Position numbers and translations under genes: made by a program
Source of the DNA: Symbiodinium natans
Taxonomy: Eukaryota; Sar; Dinophyceae; Suessiales; Symbiodiniaceae
Assembly: GCA_905221605.1 (NCBI GenBank)
Contig: CAJNDS010000097.1
Coordinates: forward strand, 1 to 64,000
Direction of reading: 5' to 3'
DNA: 64,000 nt
In this document: piece by piece, positions 58,610 to 64,000 of the stretch
Layout: each line of letters opens with the position of its first letter
Position numbering within the stretch: the first letter of the stretch is position 1
Notes under the pieces: generated by a model
Database searches by the model: none
The model's input: the letters and a program-made list of their open reading frames with translations, nothing else
What the model was told of the DNA's origin: nothing

Positions 58610-60797
58610 CTTGCCGGTCTCGGTATGTCTCGGTGCCGCGCTCACCAGGGCACATCCACTCCGCCTCGTCTCCCGCATGACCGAGCTTCAGGAACCAGTG
58701 CCAGCCAGCTGCTGTGGCCTTTGCACGGCGTGCACCCTGGCCTTCTTGCTCCCCATTTTGAAGGCATGCTGCAAGATGTTGCAGGGAGGGCTGCAAGAAG
58801 CTTCCACGACGAGCTCTCTCCTTCTCCTGGACCTTGCACAGCTCTCAAAGCGCACAGAGCATTGCTGGCCACTGCTCCGCGGCACTGCTCTCCATAGGCG
58901 TCGAATCAGAGCTCGTCAGTGCTTTGACCTGTGCTGTGACCAGAACCTTGAATGCATCTTGATGCGTCTTGATGCTAGACTCTAAGTGCAGGGAGTGCAA
59001 CCCCTCAGCGCCTTAATTTTGGCCAACTTGAAACGACCCCCTGCAAAGACCGTCACGGACCTTCCAGTCCCTGCAGCAGGGCGATCCTGTTGGTGAGCCA
59101 TGCTTGCCTCACAGGTTTGCGGGTCGCAGCAGTGTCTGAGCGAGCGGGGTTCCTCCCCAATACCTCCACAAAGCCTGGCCTAGACTAAGCCTGTGTGCCG
59201 CGCCTGGCAGCGGAAGTCTCTCCAAGGGTCAGCCGTAATAGCCTGGCAAAATCATGCAATACACCGGACCTCCTGCCACGAGGATGAGCCGTGACAAGCC
59301 CCCGCCCACTCCCCACTCCCTCTGCCCTTTTCAGGGAGTGACCGGGTAAGCTCGTGCTCTCGTTCTGTAGCACTTCGACGCTGCCTGGGGCGGCCCCGAA
59401 ACCGTGTCTCCAACATCTGTGCAAATACCCCTTCATGACAGCACAATGCCACAATGCAAGGTGGTACGTGTGAGCGTCTGTGCATCGGAGCTGCATCCTG
59501 TCGATGTAGGCTCTCTGACGAGCGTCGCAGTCCTAGCTAGACACTCAAAACGGGCAGGTTTGTACTGTCCCACTGAAGGAAGCGGATGTAAACGGACAGC
59601 GCAAATGCTTCGCAGACTTCTGCGTCCTGCTTCGTTCTCGGGTTGCACCTTCGAGCTGCAATCTTTAAACACCGACCCCTCACATGCTTAACTTCGCACA
59701 ACAATCACGGACCACTGCGGATGCAGATATTTGACCAGATCTCTGGATGCCCTTACCTCGCTGGAATTCACTTCTGGCGCCTGGCCCTCACACGGTCGGC
59801 AAGGCGCAGGAGGGACTCGTAGTCGCGGGCCTCTCAGGAAGAAGGCCGGGTCTTGACCAAAAAACCACAAAATGCTCTCTTAGTTCTTAGAACTGAAAAT
59901 GTGGAAAAATATTGAAACAAGGATGTCATTTCATGGGATATAGATGTGGAAAGGGTTGCCAAGCTGCGTCGGCATAGGCTCCCGAAGGACCTGCCCATGA
60001 ACCCATGATTACGTAGCACGCACAACACGTGCCCCTTGCCCAAATTGCTTAACAAGGAAATCGGCCTGTGGCAGTGTTGAAGTACTTGACTGTCGGGTAA
60101 GACTCGATGGACTGATCATGGCACAGCTCCTGCAAGAGCAGGGCTTCGTCAGGGCAGGGATACAACGCAGGACGCGGAATGCATGGGGCAGCATCATGCA
60201 GCATACATTCGATTGCTTTGCGGCCTGCACCTTCGGCTTAAAAGTCGGCCCCTGGCGTCTGTCCTCGTTGTCTGGCGTTGTGCAATCCACGTCAGCAATG
60301 ACCATCTCGCCTGCAGTAGCGTTAGCAGACTCGGACAGCCTTCACAACGCTTCTTCGACTAATTCCGCAAGCCAAAGCCCAGCCAGAGCCTGAGCCCTGG
60401 TATGCTTTGGTCAGCTTCTGCCATTCCGGCTGCATGGCCTGGATCGTACAGCTGCACCTACCTTAAACACACTGTGTCCTTGGCAACTCAAAAGATACTA
60501 GATGCCTGTCTGGTCTAAGCCTGGCCTCGCTGTGACCACACCACGGAGCATAGAACCGAACGAAGGCGCTGCGGCCGCTTAGCAGGGCCTGCAGGTGCGA
60601 GAGGCTCAAGCCAGCGTCCGATTCGAGCTCCGCAGCAAGCGCAGCAAGCTAACCCATGTGTGTATGTGTACATCTAAAGGCCATTTTGTTTGTTCAGCTT
60701 TTTGAAGCACGACGCAGAGGGATTGGGCGGGACCTTTCCCTTAAAAACATCAACGAGGCCTTGCCCTGGCATTGCATAATCGCAAGAGGTAACACGA

Positions 60798-60821
60798 CAT
60801 AATCATCATCGTCATCATCAG

Positions 60822-60855
<34 letters not shown>

Positions 60856-60947
60856 GTCGTCGTCGTCGTGGCAGTCGTCGTCGTCGTCATCGTCATCGGC
60901 ATCGTCATCGGCAACGCCATCGTCATCGTCATCGTCGTCATCACCAC
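60798..60947. repeat. (ATC)n to (GTC)n trinucleotide array
   Basis: ATC units change to GTC and mixed ATC/GTC units at about 60854. The minus strand reads poly-Asp, an artefact of the repeat. Confidence 0.95.
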
Positions 60948-61200
60948 GTGTGGATTTTGCGCCCCAGCTCGGTGGCTGGGGATGCGGTTTGCACCTCCCA
61001 AGGACCTCCTGTGCCCGCTTCGGGGGAGTCAACACTGTGGGCGCAGGCAGGCTTTGGACTAGGGGAAGGTAAAGCTAACGGGAAGAACATCAAGTATGTT
61101 GTAAGCCGACCCACAACAGCTCGCAGTGGTTTCGGGGCTCACTCCCGCGGCTCTCACTCGTGGTGTAACTATGAAAACGCTTTGTGCTGCTCTCTTCTTC

Positions 61201-61382
61201 TTCTGCACGCTAGAAGACCCCTCTCCTCCTCTTTTCTTCTTCTCCTCCTCCTCCTCCGCCTCCTCTCTTCTTCTTCCTCTTCCTCTTCCTCTTCCTCTTC
61301 CTCTTCCTCTTCCTCTTCCTCTTCCTCTTCCTCTTCCTCTTCCTCTTCCTCTTCCTCTTCCTCGTCCTCGTCCTCTTCCTCT

Positions 61383-61474
<92 letters not shown>

Positions 61475-61672
61475 TCCTCTCCCTCGTCCTCGTCCTCTCT
61501 TCCTCTTCCTCTTCCTCGTCCTCGTCCTCGTCCTCTTCCTCTTCCTCTTCCTCTTCCTCTTCCTCTTCCTCTTCCTCTTCCTCTTCCTCTTCCTCTTCTT
61601 CTTCTTCTTCTTCTTCTTCTTCTTCTTCTTCTTCTTCTTCTTCTTCTGCTGTCTCTCTCTCTCTCTCTCTCT
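61201..61672. repeat. Pyrimidine-rich compound array (CTTCCT, CTCGTC, CTT, CT)
   Basis: About 470 bp, almost all C and T on the plus strand: CTTCCT units, then CTCGTC units, CTTCCT again, CTT units, and finally CT. The long Leu/Pro/Ser and Glu/Arg open frames across it are by-products. From 61.7 kb to the end I find no defensible gene. Confidence 0.97.
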
Positions 61673-64000
61673 CTGACTCGGTCTGCCTCTGTCTGCCTCT
61701 GTCAGTCTCTTGCTTGGAAGTGTTGTGCAACTGCAACGATAGCTGGCACATTCCCGGAGGCCTCCGACACCACATCCGCACTCTTTGCAGCTGTCGCCAG
61801 CAGCAGCCACTGTGCTCGTGTAGGGGCCATGAAGGTTCAGGATGCGGACATGGGTGACCGCAACACCAGGGCTCCTAAATATCAAAAAACCACGGCAGCT
61901 CAGAGCAGTTCAGCTGTGTAAAGATAGTACCCAGAACCTTGAACATCAAACGTTCCGTGGTGGTGGACACTGTCGCTCGTGAGCGAGCATGGCAAGGAAA
62001 CGTTGCAATAGCGGGGCGCTTGACGATGCTTGAGCTTGACTTTTGGTTGAAATCGCAGACAATTTCGAAGGACCAAAAAGGCCGAATCTACATGCAAGCT
62101 AGCACATGCAAGAAAGCACATGCAAAGCACATGCAAACAAAGCCGCTGGTAGACATGCAATCAACTCCTGTCCGAGCCACCTTCACGGTCAAGACCCCGC
62201 CAGAAGGCAGTGGCGGGACGGGCTGACAAGGTGGTTCACAAGATCACAAAAGAAGCTGCTCAAAGGACGGATGAGAGTGCTGCCGGGAAAGAGCTTCACG
62301 AACTAGACTGGGCTGCCATGCCTTCTCCTCCAAGATCGCAGTGCTTTGCTGCATTGAAACCTCACAGCATGAAGCTGCGATGTGCTCCATCCGTGGGAGA
62401 AGAGAATGGGAGCCGCCAATGTGAAACTGCAATTGTATGGCTACCTGGAGAACCATTCTCACCTAGAATGCTCAGGGCACAACGGATTGGTCTGGCATGG
62501 TCCTTTTTAATGTCGAATTGGAATCGATGCTTTCCCGACGGGAAGTCAACTGCGAAGCCAATCTGCCAGCTCGTCATTGCAAGCCTAGTGGGGGCCTTCA
62601 AAGACGAGAGAGGTTAGCCTACGCTGGAGCCTTGCCGGCCAGAAGCACCACCACTACACCACCCCGTTTTGAACGAGGGTATGCACAGGGGTGGCAATCT
62701 ACACCTGCATATATCTGCATCAATGTGCTAATCACTGCTTCGCATCCTTGTTGTTCGAGCCAGCCTGGACTCAGCAACGACAACCGCCTCGCGATTTCTT
62801 TTGACGCCTGTTTGTAAAGTATGTAGTGGGATCCCATCTTTACCGATGAATTGCCTTCTGCCACCAGCGACCGACCACCTTGGCCATGCGCTCGCCCACA
62901 GCGGCAAGCTGGGGCGGAACATTCTGCTCAATCATGCCTTGGACGGTTTCATGCACTTTCGGAGGCTGCAGGGAATGTTGAAACTCTGCCAGCCGGCTGT
63001 CTGAACAGGCAGCTAAGCAGCTTTTCAGCCAAGTGGATTGGAGCCACTCAATCCCACAGGTCCTGCTCAGCAAAGCCCAGGGGCCAGTCACGGCGACCCT
63101 GATTACGTCTACGGCTCATTCTCTCAGTCCTGACCATTTTCAGCTTGCCATCTTGGATGCTGAATGTGTCGCAGGCAATCACATTAAAGTTCGTACCTTG
63201 GCTTGCATCAGCAAGTTGAACAGCACCTTTGGCCCGACCAACGCATGCCGCATGTGTAAGGCACAACCAGACGAAGTCCAACGGGCACAAGGTCCAAGGC
63301 TCTAAATCCCAAGAAGCATCCCCGCCTTAAACCTTTTAACACAAATTGCCGCGAAACCGTGTTGGGACTTGAGCTGACAGCTTGCAGGATTCTGTGCGAA
63401 ATTTTCTTGGGATTCTCTGCGATTCTGCGGGGAGTGGGCACGCCGGAACTCTCCGCGGATTTTTTGGGTGGTGGGCACTCCAGGGATACTTTGCGGGATT
63501 CCTTGTTGAATGTCAGCATGGGAGATTTGGGAGAAGTTAAAATCTAACAACCCCGCACCGAAGGAGAGGAGTAATGCTGCTACATGGCCACAAGGGACAT
63601 CCAGGGACATGGAGACGCTCTCCAGGAGCACCTGGCAGGTCACAGTGAATGGCAGCGGAAACTCGATCTGCGGACTGTGGTCGCAGATGTCATTTTTGCT
63701 CCGCCATCGAAACATCCCTCAGACTCTATCCTCGCAAACTGTCACGGAATCTTTCTCCCTGTCCACTGGCGCGCTTGTTTTCGGCACCCTCCCAAGGATC
63801 GAGCTCAAAGCCGTGCACCCAGACCCTGAGTCGCTCCGCATGACAGTCCGCCTCCAAAGCTCAGCTCCCAAAGCTCAGCTCCCAAAGCTCTACAAGGCCA
63901 TCACGAGTCATCATGCCATGAATCACGGGCAGCCGGACACTTCCCAACAACGACAGACATCAGCCGCCTCGCTCAAAAAGGGTTCGACAGCATGCCGCGG

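Noticed and set aside
61059-61885. Four open frames of about 240 codons on both strands
   Set aside because: Produced by the pyrimidine-rich simple repeat, with Glu/Arg or Leu/Pro/Ser monotony.

Overview
The window reads as nuclear DNA of a dinoflagellate, most likely a Symbiodiniaceae-type alga. This is an inference from gene structure, not from a database match. Genes are cut into very short exons (about 25-220 bp) with acceptors of the AG|G type and many GC donors. There are interstitial TTTAGGG-type repeats, large simple-sequence arrays, and RLE-type LINEs like those common in algae. No bacterial operon, rRNA, tRNA or CRISPR array was recognised.

Region 1 (1-12.35 kb) is repeat territory. 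Two same-strand, diverged copies of a non-LTR retrotransposon (N-terminal zinc fingers, reverse transcriptase, C-terminal zinc knuckle, restriction-like endonuclease) sit in AT-rich spacer. Copy A (about 0.1-4.7 kb) is almost intact, broken by one homopolymer frameshift and one stop. Copy B (about 5.5-9.9 kb) is riddled with stops. A C-rich minisatellite (11.08-12.06 kb) and a block of CCGG-centred palindromes follow.

Region 2 (12.35-46 kb) holds genes, mostly on the minus strand. The best is a voltage-gated cation channel with a cytosolic EF-hand pair (38.24-42.99 kb, minus). About twenty exons from S1 to the stop codon join in a consistent reading phase, and eight introns have GC donors. 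A second minus-strand gene (25.39-28.71 kb) can be traced through about a dozen exons to its stop but belongs to no family I recognise; two of its introns carry AT-rich inserts. A third minus gene ends at 35.42 kb. A plus-strand gene lies at 17.77-18.56 kb. Single candidate exons occur elsewhere.

Region 3 (46-64 kb) alternates dispersed repeats, a 0.7-kb TCG array, G/C homopolymer tracts, telomere-like tracts and a 0.47-kb pyrimidine tract with a few candidate minus-strand exons (51.3, 53.8, 57.0-57.2, 58.5 kb). Most of 14.5-17.2, 18.6-21.3, 43-46 and 59-64 kb shows nothing I can defend as a gene. Exon calls were made by eye from splice signals, reading phase and codon pattern; outside the channel they are provisional.
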